In this document: positions 51,305 to 59,705 of the stretch, one piece after another | Numbering within the stretch: position 1 is the stretch's first letter | Layout of the letters: the number at the start of each line of letters is the position of its first letter | From: an uncultured Mucispirillum sp. | Lineage (GTDB): Bacteria > Chrysiogenota > Deferribacteres > Deferribacterales > Mucispirillaceae | DNA length: 64,000 nt | Reading direction: 5' to 3' | NCBI GenBank assembly: GCA_944325215.1 | Contig: CALUZC010000014.1 | Location: 1 to 64,000, forward strand | Notes under the pieces: model-generated | Told to the model about the DNA's origin: nothing | Seen by the model: only the letters and a program-made list of their open reading frames with translations | The model's database searches: none | Made by a program: the position numbers and the translations under genes

Positions 51305-52702
51305 ATGAAAAATGAAAAAATAGCTATGGATAGCAAAAGACATAAAGATATTAATGGTTACTTACATGTTGAAATAAGCCCGTTAACAAAAGAAACAGTA
51401 AACCCTTATTATGGTAGAGAAATACCAGGGTGGGAAGATTTAGGGCTTGACCCTGAAAAAATCTATTACGGATATAGAGCAGGAGATGAGCTAAAAAAAG
51501 CATTAGAAACATTTAATGGTATACCAGTGCTTGATGAGCATAAGCTAGATAGTGCAGAGCGTCCATTAAAAGAAGAAAGAGTTGGCTATACAGGCACATC
51601 TGCTGCGTGGGAAGCTCCATATGTTATGAATGCTTTAATTATAACAGATGCAGCTGCTATTGAGCTAATTGAAAGCAATAAACAGCGTGAGCTTTCTGCA
51701 AGCTATCGTTATAAACCTGTATTTGAAGCAGGATATTTTAATAGTGAAAAGTATGATTTTATCATGACAGAAATACAAGCTAACCATATTGCACTGGTAT
51801 CTGAAGGTAGAGCAGGAAGCGATGTATTAGTATATGACTCTAATCTGGAACGGGGACAGGTCCCCTTTCCACCTTGCCCCTATAATAAGGGAACTGCTCC
51901 GAACATGTGTGAAAGTTCTACGCAGCTAACAAATAAACAAAGTAATAAAGGAGAAAATGAAATGGCAAAAAATGTAGAAGAATTAAAACAAACATTAAAT
52001 GCGTTTGTAACTGCTTTTCAAAACTTTTTAGATGAAGAAGAAACAGAAGAAGCTCATGCATCAGACAGTGAGTATAAGGAAGCGATGGATAAGGCAGGTT
52101 GCGATTCTGAATCAGAAGCAGAACAAAAAGCATTTGCTGAAGGTGTTAAATATGCTGAAAGTTTAGAAGCAAAAAAAGCAGATGATGAAGATACATCAGC
52201 AAGTGATGAGGTTATGAAAGAAGCAATGGTAGAAGCAGGTTGCGATTCGGAATCAGAAGCGGAGCAAAAAGCATTTGCTGAAGGTGTTAAGTATGCTGAA
52301 AATTTAAGTGCTAAAAAAGCAGATGATGAAGAAATAGAGAAAAAAACAGAAACAGCATCTGATAAAATGATTTCAAAAGCTGCTTTTGATGAAGCTATGA
52401 AACAGGCGGAAATCAAAGGAGCAGAAAGAGCAACAAAACATATTAAAGAGCTTTATGATGCTGCAAGTAAAGTAAAAAGAACAGTATCTATTAACCCATT
52501 GGCATATGATAGTGCAGCAGATATTTATAAAGCGGCATTAAGAAAAGAAGGTGCAGATATTGCAGGTGTTGAGAAATCAGCCTATGCATCGCTTTATAAT
52601 TCTATCATGAAAAATAAAAACAATGCAGGTGTAAATACTGCTGCTGCTTATGATGCAAAATCTGATGAAGATAATGCATTTGCAAAAATAAAAAAAATGT
52701 AA
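51305..52702 (+). CDS. DUF2213-type prohead protease with C-terminal scaffold
   Basis: A 465-residue fusion. Residues 1-180 form a DUF2213 protein (GYLHVEISPLTKETVNPYYG, NGIPVLDEHKL, VGYTGTSAAWEAPYVM), the family of head maturation proteases of this phage group. After a linker (about 181-219) come an acidic, Ala/Glu/Lys-rich coiled-coil scaffold region and a C-terminal capsid-binding tail. Two tandem units of 47 residues (with AGCDSESEAEQKAFAEGVKYAE) lie at 52094-52160 and 52235-52302. The linker is encoded by a hairpin element. Start chosen at 51305, preceded by GAGAG. Confidence 0.8.
   Translation: MKNEKIAMDSKRHKDINGYLHVEISPLTKETVNPYYGREIPGWEDLGLDPEKIYYGYRAGDELKKALETFNGIPVLDEHKLDSAERPLKEERVGYTGTSAAWEAPYVMNALIITDAAAIELIESNKQRELSASYRYKPVFEAGYFNSEKYDFIMTEIQANHIALVSEGRAGSDVLVYDSNLERGQVPFPPCPYNKGTAPNMCESSTQLTNKQSNKGENEMAKNVEELKQTLNAFVTAFQNFLDEEETEEAHASDSEYKEAMDKAGCDSESEAEQKAFAEGVKYAESLEAKKADDEDTSASDEVMKEAMVEAGCDSESEAEQKAFAEGVKYAENLSAKKADDEEIEKKTETASDKMISKAAFDEAMKQAEIKGAERATKHIKELYDAASKVKRTVSINPLAYDSAADIYKAALRKEGADIAGVEKSAYASLYNSIMKNKNNAGVNTAAAYDAKSDEDNAFAKIKKM
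51846..51921. repeat. Hairpin element in the protease/scaffold linker
   Basis: GGAACGGGGACAGGTCCCCTTTCC-type stem (51848-51870), CACCTTGCCCC, and CGAACATGTGTGAAAGTTC (51901-51919). Reverse complement of the element in the terminase gene. In-frame reading gives ERGQVPFPPCPYNKG, which is unlike the flanking protein. Confidence 0.75.
51962..52702 (+). CDS. Scaffold protein from an internal in-frame start
   Basis: A strong ribosome site AAAGGAG (51947-51953) stands eight bases before an in-frame ATG (51962) in the linker of the protease gene. The 246-residue product (MAKNVEELKQTLNAF) would be the free scaffold, just as lambda Nu3 starts inside C and Mu Z inside I. Confidence 0.7.
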   Translation: MAKNVEELKQTLNAFVTAFQNFLDEEETEEAHASDSEYKEAMDKAGCDSESEAEQKAFAEGVKYAESLEAKKADDEDTSASDEVMKEAMVEAGCDSESEAEQKAFAEGVKYAENLSAKKADDEEIEKKTETASDKMISKAAFDEAMKQAEIKGAERATKHIKELYDAASKVKRTVSINPLAYDSAADIYKAALRKEGADIAGVEKSAYASLYNSIMKNKNNAGVNTAAAYDAKSDEDNAFAKIKKM

Positions 52703-52853
52703 GGAGTGAACAGGTTTAGGATAAACCTGCTTTAGTAAGCATTTGACGAATTTACTTCGCAAATGCGTGGTTTAAAATTTTTAAGGATAAAAATTTTAAT
52801 AAAAATAAACGAAAGAGTAAATCAAAATTATTTTGATTTACGAAGGAGTGAAT
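52703..52853 (+). repeat. Four-hairpin array upstream of the decoration protein gene
   Basis: In order: CAGGTTT/AAACCTG with loop AGGAT (52711-52729); GCATTTGACGAA/TTCGCAAATGC (52739-52766); TAAAATTTTT/AAAAATTTTA with loop AAGGAT (52773-52798); GTAAATCAAAAT/ATTTTGATTTAC (52817-52841). The last hairpin leads straight into a GAAGGAG ribosome site. Bases 52735-52849 are identical to 59156-59270. Confidence 0.9.
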
Positions 52854-53354
52854 ATGAGTTTTCCAACAAAGACAAATAAATATTTAGCTTTAGGCAAGCC
52901 TGGCACAAAAGCAAGTGCTAACCCTGTATATTATGCACCAGGGCAAAATGTGGCAGGTGAAAATGGTGTAAAAGCTGGCACTTTTGCATGGGTTACAGCA
53001 GGCACAGAAGATAGTGAAATATATAACCCTAAAGAATATAGTAATACTGGCACAGGCAAGCCTGTTGGGCTTGTGGAAGCATTAACATTGCAAGATTATA
53101 TTAATGATATTAATAGCGATGCTACAATGCTTATACCTGCAGGGCATGGTGTTAATATTGCATGTAGTGGTGATTATTTTGTAACTGTTACCGCAACTGC
53201 TACACTTGGACAGTCAGTTTATGCTAATTTAACAAACGGCACGGCAGGAACAGCCTCTGCTGGTAAAACTTGGAGCGGTTATGTTGAAACAGATTGGCAA
53301 GTTAGTCAAGGAACTGATGCAGCAGGTGTTATTATTATTAGTAAAATAGTATAA
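52854..53354 (+). CDS. Probable capsid decoration or head structural protein
   Basis: A 166-residue protein (MSFPTKTNKYLALGKPGTKASANP) rich in Gly, Ala and Thr, with the look of a small beta-sandwich capsid-stabilising protein; its position between scaffold and major capsid gene is that of decoration proteins. The start at 52854 follows AAGGAG directly. Confidence 0.65.
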   Translation: MSFPTKTNKYLALGKPGTKASANPVYYAPGQNVAGENGVKAGTFAWVTAGTEDSEIYNPKEYSNTGTGKPVGLVEALTLQDYINDINSDATMLIPAGHGVNIACSGDYFVTVTATATLGQSVYANLTNGTAGTASAGKTWSGYVETDWQVSQGTDAAGVIIISKIV

Positions 53355-53518
53355 GGGGAACAGGTTCCCCTTATATATCCCCTATGCCGCTATATAACAG
53401 CTCACCGCTGTTATACAGCATAAAGAATAAAATTACCGAAGCAAGTTCGTTAATTTTATAATGAAATAAACTTAATTAAAAAATTGAAATAAATCCAATT
53501 TTTGAAGGAGTGAATAAT
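53355..53518 (+). repeat. Hairpin array upstream of the capsid gene
   Basis: ATAAGGGGAA/TTCCCCTTAT with loop CAGG (53351-53374); TATAACAGC/GCTGTTATA with loop TCACC (53393-53415); ATAAAATTA/TAATTTTAT (about 53429-53459) with inner CGAA/TTCG; and AAAATTG/CAATTTT (about 53479-53504) just before GAAGGAG. The block 53367-53460 recurs at 54679-54772. Confidence 0.85.
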
Positions 53519-54535
53519 ATGAAAGAACCAAGTAAATATGGTGTTACTGGCAATGTAACAGGTTGCTATAATAGAAATAATAAAAATGATGTGGCAGAAA
53601 TTATATCACTTGCCATGGACGCAGCACTTCAAACACCTGCCAATATTGGGGTGCCAGCAGTGCTTACAAGCTATGTAGATACTGGTATAACAAGTGTGCT
53701 TTATACACCAAGAAATGCAACAGAGGTGGCAAAAGAAGTGCAATATGGAAAGTGGACAGATTCTACAGCAATATTTAAAGTCCGTGAAGCAAGTGGTTTT
53801 GTTGCACCTTATGGAGATTTTAGCCCTAACGGAAGAAGCGATGTAAACTATAACTTTCCAAGGCGTGAGCAAGCTAACTTTCAAACAGTTATTGAGTATG
53901 GCGATTTTGAGCAGGAGTTATCAATTGAAGCTAAGCTTAATTTAATAGCTGATAAACAAATGGCTGCAGCAACTACTATATCTATTGCTGCTAACTATTT
54001 TTATTTATTTGGGGTAGCAGGTAGAGAAATCACAGGGCTTTTAAATGACCCTAACCTAAACCCTGCTATTGCAGCAGCTGCAACTGGCACAAGTGCCAGC
54101 ACTAAATGGGCAGATAAAACATTAATTAATATATATGATGATATTATTGACTTATTTAATGAGCTTGTGAGCCAAAACCCAAATATTACTCAAAGCACAC
54201 CAATGATTTTAGCTTTATCACCATCAAGCAATGTGCAACTTGCTAGGTCATCAGAATATAATACATCTGTTATGGATTTATTAAGTAAATATTTCATCGG
54301 TGGGTTAAAAATAGTAGTGCTTCCAGAGCTTGAAGCTGTAAACGGTGATAATACAGCATATTTAATATGCCCTGAAATTTTAGGCGAAGAAGTAGCAGTT
54401 ACTGCTTTTGGTGAAAAATTTAAACTTTTTCCATTAGTTCGTGAAATGAGCGGGCAAAAGCAAAAAGCAGCGTTTTCAACATACGGTGGTATTATAAAAC
54501 ACCCAGACTGCGTATCACAGATGACAGGAATATAA
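53519..54535 (+). CDS. Major capsid protein (DUF2184 family)
   Basis: A 338-residue protein of the DUF2184 capsid type (HK97-like fold): N-terminal segment with ANIGVPAVLTSYVDTGITSVLYTPRNATEV, the middle WTDSTAIFKVREASGFVAPYGDFSPNG, and the C-terminal GEKFKLFPLVREMSGQKQKAAFSTYGGII are its typical blocks. The ATG at 53519 follows GAAGGAG. Confidence 0.88.
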   Translation: MKEPSKYGVTGNVTGCYNRNNKNDVAEIISLAMDAALQTPANIGVPAVLTSYVDTGITSVLYTPRNATEVAKEVQYGKWTDSTAIFKVREASGFVAPYGDFSPNGRSDVNYNFPRREQANFQTVIEYGDFEQELSIEAKLNLIADKQMAAATTISIAANYFYLFGVAGREITGLLNDPNLNPAIAAAATGTSASTKWADKTLINIYDDIIDLFNELVSQNPNITQSTPMILALSPSSNVQLARSSEYNTSVMDLLSKYFIGGLKIVVLPELEAVNGDNTAYLICPEILGEEVAVTAFGEKFKLFPLVREMSGQKQKAAFSTYGGIIKHPDCVSQMTGI

Positions 54536-54794
54536 ACAGTATAAGGGGCGAACGATTTCTGTGAGGACAGATTTTCCTGACTGATTAAGGAAGAATCAGA
54601 AAATCTGGCTGGGTTCCAGCTTCGCATTTCTATATCCTTCCTATTTGTCGGGAAATGCTTGCGTCGCAAAAAACGCTCCCCCTTATATATCCCCTATGCT
54701 GCTATATAACAGCTCACCGCAGTTATACAGCATAAAGAATAAAATTATCAAAGCAAGTTTGTTAATTTTATAACAAAATTAAGGAGATGAAATT
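54536..54794 (+). repeat. Long hairpin region after the capsid gene
   Basis: Contains GATTTTC/GAAAATC stems (54567-54607), AATAGGAAGG/GGGAAATGC segments and, at 54636-54689, the reverse complement of 62777-62827 (GGGGAGCGTTTTTTGCGACG ... CCCGAC-AATAGG). The second half (54679-54772) repeats 53367-53460 with five changes, two of which (CGAA/TTCG to CAAA/TTTG) keep the base pairing. No gene. Confidence 0.85.
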
Positions 54795-55340
54795 ATGGCA
54801 AATAGACAAGAAGCAGCAAAACAAAATGAGCAAAATAAAGCACAATTAGAAGAAAAAGCTACTCAAACAGAGCAAGCTAACAATGAAACTCAAAGCAAAG
54901 AAGCTGTTACAATAGATGAAAAAAAAGAAAACATGGGTAATAATGCACCTGCTATTAAAACAGAATCAAAAAATACACATGTGATTGTATGCTTAAAACA
55001 CCCACACGGTATTAAGTTTAAGTTACCAAATAATAGAAATATAGTAATTGCTGGTAATGCTACGCACCTGCGTGGGCAAAAAGCACCAATTTTACCAAGT
55101 GGTGGTTTTGGAATGACTACAATTTTAAAGGAAGATTGGGAATACATAAAAGAACATTATAAAACAATGCAAGTATTTAAATCAGGTTTAATATTTGCAA
55201 ATGCTGATACTGCTTCAGCTGAAAGTCAAACAAAAGAGCATGACGAAATTCAATCAGGTTTTGAGCCTATTGATGTAGAAAAAGAACAAAAAGTAGACGC
55301 ATTAAAAAAAGTAAAAAAAACAACAAAAGATGAGAAATAG
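54795..55340 (+). CDS. Hypothetical head protein
   Basis: A 181-residue protein. The N-terminal 55 residues are Gln/Glu/Asn-rich and disordered, the middle (NTHVIVCLKHPHGIKFKLPNN ... GFGMTTILKEDWEYIKEHYK) is a small folded domain, and the C terminus is Lys-rich. Genes of this place in related phages encode head-fiber or connector factors; function not known. Confidence 0.55.
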   Translation: MANRQEAAKQNEQNKAQLEEKATQTEQANNETQSKEAVTIDEKKENMGNNAPAIKTESKNTHVIVCLKHPHGIKFKLPNNRNIVIAGNATHLRGQKAPILPSGGFGMTTILKEDWEYIKEHYKTMQVFKSGLIFANADTASAESQTKEHDEIQSGFEPIDVEKEQKVDALKKVKKTTKDEK

Positions 55341-55495
55341 TTATGGCAAAGGCTTTTATGATAAAAGCCCGCTTGCGTAAGGAATGAGCCGACTTGCTCG
55401 GGCATTCCGTTCTTTCAAAAAATCAAGGACGATTTTTTGAATAAAAGTAAACGAGTGAAAAAATTAAATTTATTTTAATTTTTAAGAGAGTGAAT
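55341..55495 (+). repeat. Four-hairpin array upstream of the DUF4054 gene
   Basis: GGCTTTT/AAAAGCC (55351-55369); GGAATG/CATTCC (55381-55408); TCAAAAAATC/GATTTTTTGA with loop AAGGAC (55415-55440); AAAAATTAAA/TTTAATTTTT (55459-55483). Same order, linkers (CGCTTGCGTAAG; ATAAAAGTAAACGAG) and third loop as the 52703 array, but every stem sequence differs. Confidence 0.9.
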
Positions 55496-55897
55496 ATGGT
55501 AGTAATATTTGACCCTGCATTATTTAGGGAGCAACGCCCACAGTTTGCAGATACAAGTAAATTTAGCGATGCATTTTTACAAAACTGCTTTGATGAAGCA
55601 ACGCTTATTTGTAATAATACAGATGCATCAATGGTGCCTTATAACCCTGTAAAAAATATTAATGATAGGCAAATATTACTATACTTGCTTACTTGCCATA
55701 TTGCCACACTTGCAACTAGCGGGCAAGTGGGCAGTATTACAAGTGCCACAGAGGGCAGTGTATCAGCAGGCTTTTATATTGACCAAAGAAAAGGTGCTGC
55801 TTGGTTTACTCAAACACAATGCGGATATACCTACCTGCAAATGATACAAAAGTATAAAGTTGGTGGTTTGTTTGTGCCGGGAGCAAAAAATCATTAG
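55496..55897 (+). CDS. DUF4054 head-tail connector protein
   Basis: A 133-residue protein of the DUF4054 family (FDPALFREQRPQFADTSKFSDAFLQNCFDEA start), a neck protein of contractile phages; it keeps the typical helical N-terminal domain and RKGAAWFTQTQCGYTYLQMIQKY end. Start at 55496 is preferred to a GTG two codons upstream. Confidence 0.85.
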   Translation: MVVIFDPALFREQRPQFADTSKFSDAFLQNCFDEATLICNNTDASMVPYNPVKNINDRQILLYLLTCHIATLATSGQVGSITSATEGSVSAGFYIDQRKGAAWFTQTQCGYTYLQMIQKYKVGGLFVPGAKNH

Positions 55898-56007
55898 CTA
55901 CAGGATGTAGCGTCGCTTGCGTAAGTGCAGGAGCATTTACTGCGACTAAACGATTATTTAAAAAATACATGGAGGTATTTTTTAATAAAAGTAAAATAGG
56001 AGCTGTA
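55898..56007 (+). repeat. Short hairpin array upstream of the tail-completion gene
   Basis: GCTAC/GTAGC with loop AGGAT (55897-55911), the linker CGCTTGCGTAAG, then GCAG/CTGC (55927-55943). It is a shortened form of the other arrays, with only the first two hairpins. Confidence 0.7.
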
Positions 56008-56490
56008 ATGAATTTAAGACAAGGGCATATAGAGTTAAGGTTTGATGAAGAAAGATTGCGTGATGTATTGCGTCATCTGTATGCATCTAACAAAGCTTTA
56101 AAGGCGGGCATATTAGAAAATGCAACAAATGCTGATACTGGTGCAAGTATTGCAGAATATGCTTATTTTAATGAATTTGGCACAAAAAATATACCTGCCC
56201 GCCCTTTTTTTAGAAATGCAATAAGTGATAATACTGATACTTGGGCTGCAAGCATTAAAAATCAGCTTAAAACAATGGGTGTTACAGATAAAAATGTTGT
56301 TGAAAAAGCTTTAAAAAAAACAGGGCAGCTTATGCGTTCAGATATTCAGCAAAGTATATCAAAAGGTGGGTTTGAGCCATTATCACCTGCTACAATTAAG
56401 AGAAAAGGTAAAGCTACACCACTTATAGATACTAGAGATATGTTTAATGCTATTTCTTATGAAGTAGTTGATGGCAGGAGTAGCTCATGA
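56008..56490 (+). CDS. Tail-completion / virion morphogenesis protein (HK97 gp10-like)
   Basis: A 160-residue protein. The IPARPFFRNAI motif (about residues 60-70) and the following ISDNTDTWAASIKNQL ... KKTGQLMRSDIQQSISKGG are marks of the gp10/Mu G-type neck proteins. Start at 56008 has AGGAG in front; a longer frame from 55969 would run through the hairpin. It overlaps the next gene by four bases. Confidence 0.8.
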   Translation: MNLRQGHIELRFDEERLRDVLRHLYASNKALKAGILENATNADTGASIAEYAYFNEFGTKNIPARPFFRNAISDNTDTWAASIKNQLKTMGVTDKNVVEKALKKTGQLMRSDIQQSISKGGFEPLSPATIKRKGKATPLIDTRDMFNAISYEVVDGRSSS

Positions 56491-56897
56491 ATCTACACGC
56501 AATAGTTAGCCCTGTATTGAACGCTGTTCAGCAAACAGAAGCTGTATATGTTTATAAGTGTTTAGGATTTAGGAATAATTATGGTGATATTGTGCCAGAT
56601 TATGCAAGCCCAATAAAAACGCAAGCACGCTGGCAAATAGATAGTGATGAAGCGTTAGAGCATACAGATAATGTAAATCAAAGTATGATTTTAAGAAAGA
56701 TTTATATAGATACATCAGCAGATAACAGGCTTTCAGGTATAAATAGAGTTAATGCAAAACAAGCTGATTATATTTACCGTGAAAGAGATAATAGTTGGTG
56801 GCAGATAAATGCTACATATGATGAGTTTTCTGCTCAAGGCTGGGTGTGTGTGCGGGCTGTGTTACAACTTACAAAGCCTGCTACGATAACTATTTAG
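56487..56897 (+). CDS. Hypothetical neck/tail protein
   Basis: A 136-residue protein, beta-rich (WQINATYDEFSAQGWVCVRAVLQLTKP). Its position between the gp10-like protein and the tail terminator-like protein fits a neck or tail-terminator role. Starts by ATGA overlap with the previous gene. Confidence 0.6.
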   Translation: MNLHAIVSPVLNAVQQTEAVYVYKCLGFRNNYGDIVPDYASPIKTQARWQIDSDEALEHTDNVNQSMILRKIYIDTSADNRLSGINRVNAKQADYIYRERDNSWWQINATYDEFSAQGWVCVRAVLQLTKPATITI

Positions 56898-56906
56898 AGG
56901 TTTAAA

Positions 56907-57416
56907 ATGGATAATATGCAAGTAGCAGTTTATGAATTTATTGCTGCTTTTACTACTATTGATAGAAATAATATTATTAAGGGCTGGCAAAATACTAACA
57001 TATTACCACCACTTACAGAAAGCTATGCAGTATTTACAAGCATTAATGCAAGCAGGCGTGGCACAAATGAAGAAAGATATATGCCAGATGATAATGCTTT
57101 GATATTAGAAAAAAGTAATATGGTTGATTATCAAATAGATATTGTAGCAACTGATGCAGAAACTGCTAGAAACAATATTTCAGCTCTTGAAACAGTGGCA
57201 AGAAGTGCAGCAGGTGTAGAATTTTTTAATAATTATAATATTAATCTGCTCTATGCTGAAGATGCTAGGGCGATAGAAACAATATCTAAAACAGATAATT
57301 ATGTTAATAGATATATGATAACGCTTCATTTAGAAGAGATAAATACAGTTACTGTATCTCAAGATTATTTTGCTGATGCAGAAATTAATACCACATTGGC
57401 AAATGGTAAAGTTTAA
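56907..57416 (+). CDS. Tail terminator-like neck protein
   Basis: A 169-residue protein with an N-terminal helix and a beta sheet (PPLTESYAVFTSINASRRGT, MVDYQIDIVATDAETARNNI, NRYMITLHLEEINTV) typical of LIC_12616-type/gp12-like tail terminators. It precedes the sheath gene. Confidence 0.7.
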   Translation: MDNMQVAVYEFIAAFTTIDRNNIIKGWQNTNILPPLTESYAVFTSINASRRGTNEERYMPDDNALILEKSNMVDYQIDIVATDAETARNNISALETVARSAAGVEFFNNYNINLLYAEDARAIETISKTDNYVNRYMITLHLEEINTVTVSQDYFADAEINTTLANGKV

Positions 57417-57610
57417 AAAAATAAAAAGCAATAAATGTAATGGAAAATTTATAAAAATTAAAAAAATAAGAAAATAAATAATAATGGAAAATTTAGGGAC
57501 ATGCACCCGAAATTTTTCTCCTTATGATATTAGTGAGCGGTGAGCGAACTAATATCGGCAATAAGGGGAAAGGTGGAAAGGGGACCTGTCCCCGTTCCAG
57601 AGGAGATATT
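57417..57610 (+). repeat. Hairpin array upstream of the sheath gene
   Basis: AAAATTT/AAATTTT around AGGGACATGCACCCG (57486-57514); ATATTAGT/ACTAATAT around GAGCGGTGAGCGA (57527-57555); and the G+C-rich GGAAAGGGGAC/GTCCCCGTTCC tip (57576-57599) just before the AGAGGAG ribosome site. The front 60 bases are plain AT. Confidence 0.85.
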
Positions 57611-59116
57611 ATGGGTATTCCAGCAAGTTACATAGTAGATGTAACACCGCGTGTTATATCAGCAGGTGCAGCAGGCATTGTCATCAACGGGTTATTTTTA
57701 ACCACTAATACACAATTACCTACTGCAACAGTAAAAGAATTTATATCAACTACTGCAGTAGCTGATTATTTTGGATATGAAAGTGATGAGTATAATGCTG
57801 CCGTTACTTATTTTGCAGGTTATGTTAATAGCTTTAAAAAGCCTGCAAGCATAAAATTTGCACGAAGAATAAATGAAAATGTATCAGCATATTTACGCGG
57901 TACAAAATATCAAGGCACATTAGAAGCATTAAAATTAATATCTGATGGAGCTTTAAATATTAGCATAAATAGTGAAGCAATAGAGCTTACAGCTATTGAT
58001 TTTACAAGTGTTACAAGTTATTCAGATGCAGCATTAAAAATACAATCAGCAATTAATACATTAAAAGCAACAGCATCAGCAGTTGTTACATATAACAGCA
58101 TATCAAATGCTTTTGAAATTAGTACGAATTTAAAAGGCACAGCATCTAGCATTGGTTTTGCAACAGCCGCATCAGGTGGTACAGATTTAGGTGTTACTCT
58201 TAATTTAACAGCATCTAGCGGTGCAGTTATTTCTGCTGGGTTAAATGCTCAAACGGCTTCAGAGAATATGGAGCAAATTGTGTCCCTTGATAGTAATTTT
58301 GTAACATTTACTCATTTATATGATACTGATAGTGATGAGTGTATTGCTCTTGGTGCATGGAGCAATACAAAGAGCGTAAACTATTGCTTTATACCATGGA
58401 GTAATGAAGCTACTGCGTTGGTAGATACAAGCACAGATGATATTGCCTCCAAAATGGTAGCAGCAGGCGTAACTAACTTTGCATCTGTTTATAATGATTA
58501 TAATATTGCTGCAGGTGTTATGGGCTCTTTTGCCTCTGTTGATTGGACCCGTACAAATGGTGTTATTGATATTGCATTTAAGCAGGTAGATGGGCTTATG
58601 CCTACTGTTACATCAGAGAGTGATGCTACTGTATTAGATAGTAAATATTACAGCTACTATGGTAAATTTGCCACAAAAAATACCCAGTTTGATTTTATAT
58701 ATAAAGGCTTAATTGTAGGCGATTATGTAAATATATCAACTTATATTAATGCTATTTGGTTAAATGAAAATTTTAAAAATGCTGTCCTTACAGGTATTAC
58801 TGCAACAGGTAAAGTAGCATATAATGATGCAGGTTATACTTTAATTCGTGCATGGCTTTCCGACCCTATAAATCAAGCAATAAACAATGGCATTATCCAA
58901 ACAGGTGTAGTTTTAAGTGAAACACAAAAAGCTCAAATTATATCAGAAGTTGGTTCTGATATAACATCAGAATTAACAGCAAATGGATATTATTTATTAA
59001 TTACTGACCCAGGTGCAACAGCTCGTGCCACAGGTGATTCACCAATTGTTACATTTTTTTACACTGATGGTGGTGTGGTTAAAAAATTACAAATTGCAAG
59101 CACAGCAATACTTTAA
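57611..59116 (+). CDS. Contractile tail sheath protein (DUF3383 family)
   Basis: A 501-residue sheath protein of the DUF3383 type: GIPASYIVDVTPRVISAGAAGIVINGLFLTTNT, VADYFGYESDEYNAAVTYFAGY, WTRTNGVIDIAFKQVDGL and the C-terminal wedge with DPGATARATGDSPIVTFFYTDGG. So the virion is a myovirus with a contractile tail. Start at 57611 behind AGAGGAG; a longer frame from 57524 would run through the hairpin. Confidence 0.88.
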   Translation: MGIPASYIVDVTPRVISAGAAGIVINGLFLTTNTQLPTATVKEFISTTAVADYFGYESDEYNAAVTYFAGYVNSFKKPASIKFARRINENVSAYLRGTKYQGTLEALKLISDGALNISINSEAIELTAIDFTSVTSYSDAALKIQSAINTLKATASAVVTYNSISNAFEISTNLKGTASSIGFATAASGGTDLGVTLNLTASSGAVISAGLNAQTASENMEQIVSLDSNFVTFTHLYDTDSDECIALGAWSNTKSVNYCFIPWSNEATALVDTSTDDIASKMVAAGVTNFASVYNDYNIAAGVMGSFASVDWTRTNGVIDIAFKQVDGLMPTVTSESDATVLDSKYYSYYGKFATKNTQFDFIYKGLIVGDYVNISTYINAIWLNENFKNAVLTGITATGKVAYNDAGYTLIRAWLSDPINQAINNGIIQTGVVLSETQKAQIISEVGSDITSELTANGYYLLITDPGATARATGDSPIVTFFYTDGGVVKKLQIASTAIL

Positions 59117-59274
59117 AAAATATTAAGTAAAAACACAGGAAGTGTTTTCGCTTGCGTAAGCATTTGACGAATTTACTTCGCAAATGCGTGGTTTAAAATT
59201 TTTAAGGATAAAAATTTTAATAAAAATAAACGAAAGAGTAAATCAAAATTATTTTGATTTACGAAGGAGTATAA
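59117..59274 (+). repeat. Four-hairpin array upstream of the tail tube gene
   Basis: AAAACAC/GTGTTTT with loop AGGAA (59130-59148), the linker CGCTTGCGTAAG, then 115 bases (59156-59270) identical to 52735-52849, including the stem GCATTTG/CAAATGC, the AAGGAT-loop hairpin, and the final hairpin leading into GAAGGAG. Only the first stem differs from the other copy. Confidence 0.92.
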
Positions 59275-59697
59275 ATGAATATTACAAGTAGTAATGCAAG
59301 TATTATTTATAAAGATAATATGTTAGTTACAGCAGGTATGCCACTCGTAAAATTTGCTACTGACCAATCACTTACCAGCGATGAAGTAGCTATCGCTGAA
59401 ACTCGCATGGGCGTTGATGGTAAAATGGCGGCAGGTTATACACCAAATATTACACCTGTTACAATTATGTTTGAAGCTGACAGCCCTAGCTGGCGACTAA
59501 TAGAGCAATCTATGAATATAGCAAGACAGGCTAAAACAGTGGTGGAATGCGAAATTATTGTTACAATACCATCGCTTTTAAAAACATATCATTACAAAAA
59601 TGGAGTAATTAAAAGCTTAACTAATGTAGCAATGAAAAAAGTTTTAGATCCCATTACTTTGAAAATAGATTTTGAAGAAGTAATTAGCTCTATATAG
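59275..59697 (+). CDS. Tail tube protein
   Basis: A 140-residue protein placed directly after the sheath, with a beta-rich pattern (YTPNITPVTIMFEADSPSWRLIEQ, ECEIIVTIPSLLKTYHYKNGVIKS) that fits tail tube proteins of this phage group. GAAGGAG ribosome site from the hairpin array. Confidence 0.75.
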   Translation: MNITSSNASIIYKDNMLVTAGMPLVKFATDQSLTSDEVAIAETRMGVDGKMAAGYTPNITPVTIMFEADSPSWRLIEQSMNIARQAKTVVECEIIVTIPSLLKTYHYKNGVIKSLTNVAMKKVLDPITLKIDFEEVISSI

Positions 59698-59705
59698 GTG
59701 AAGAT

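Noticed and set aside
52054-52416. Minus-strand serine-rich frame in the scaffold gene
   Set aside because: Antisense to the tandem scaffold repeat, which explains its repeats.
52703-59274. CRISPR array
   Set aside because: Repeats are hairpin modules in separate gene gaps, not regularly spaced units with spacers; no cas genes.
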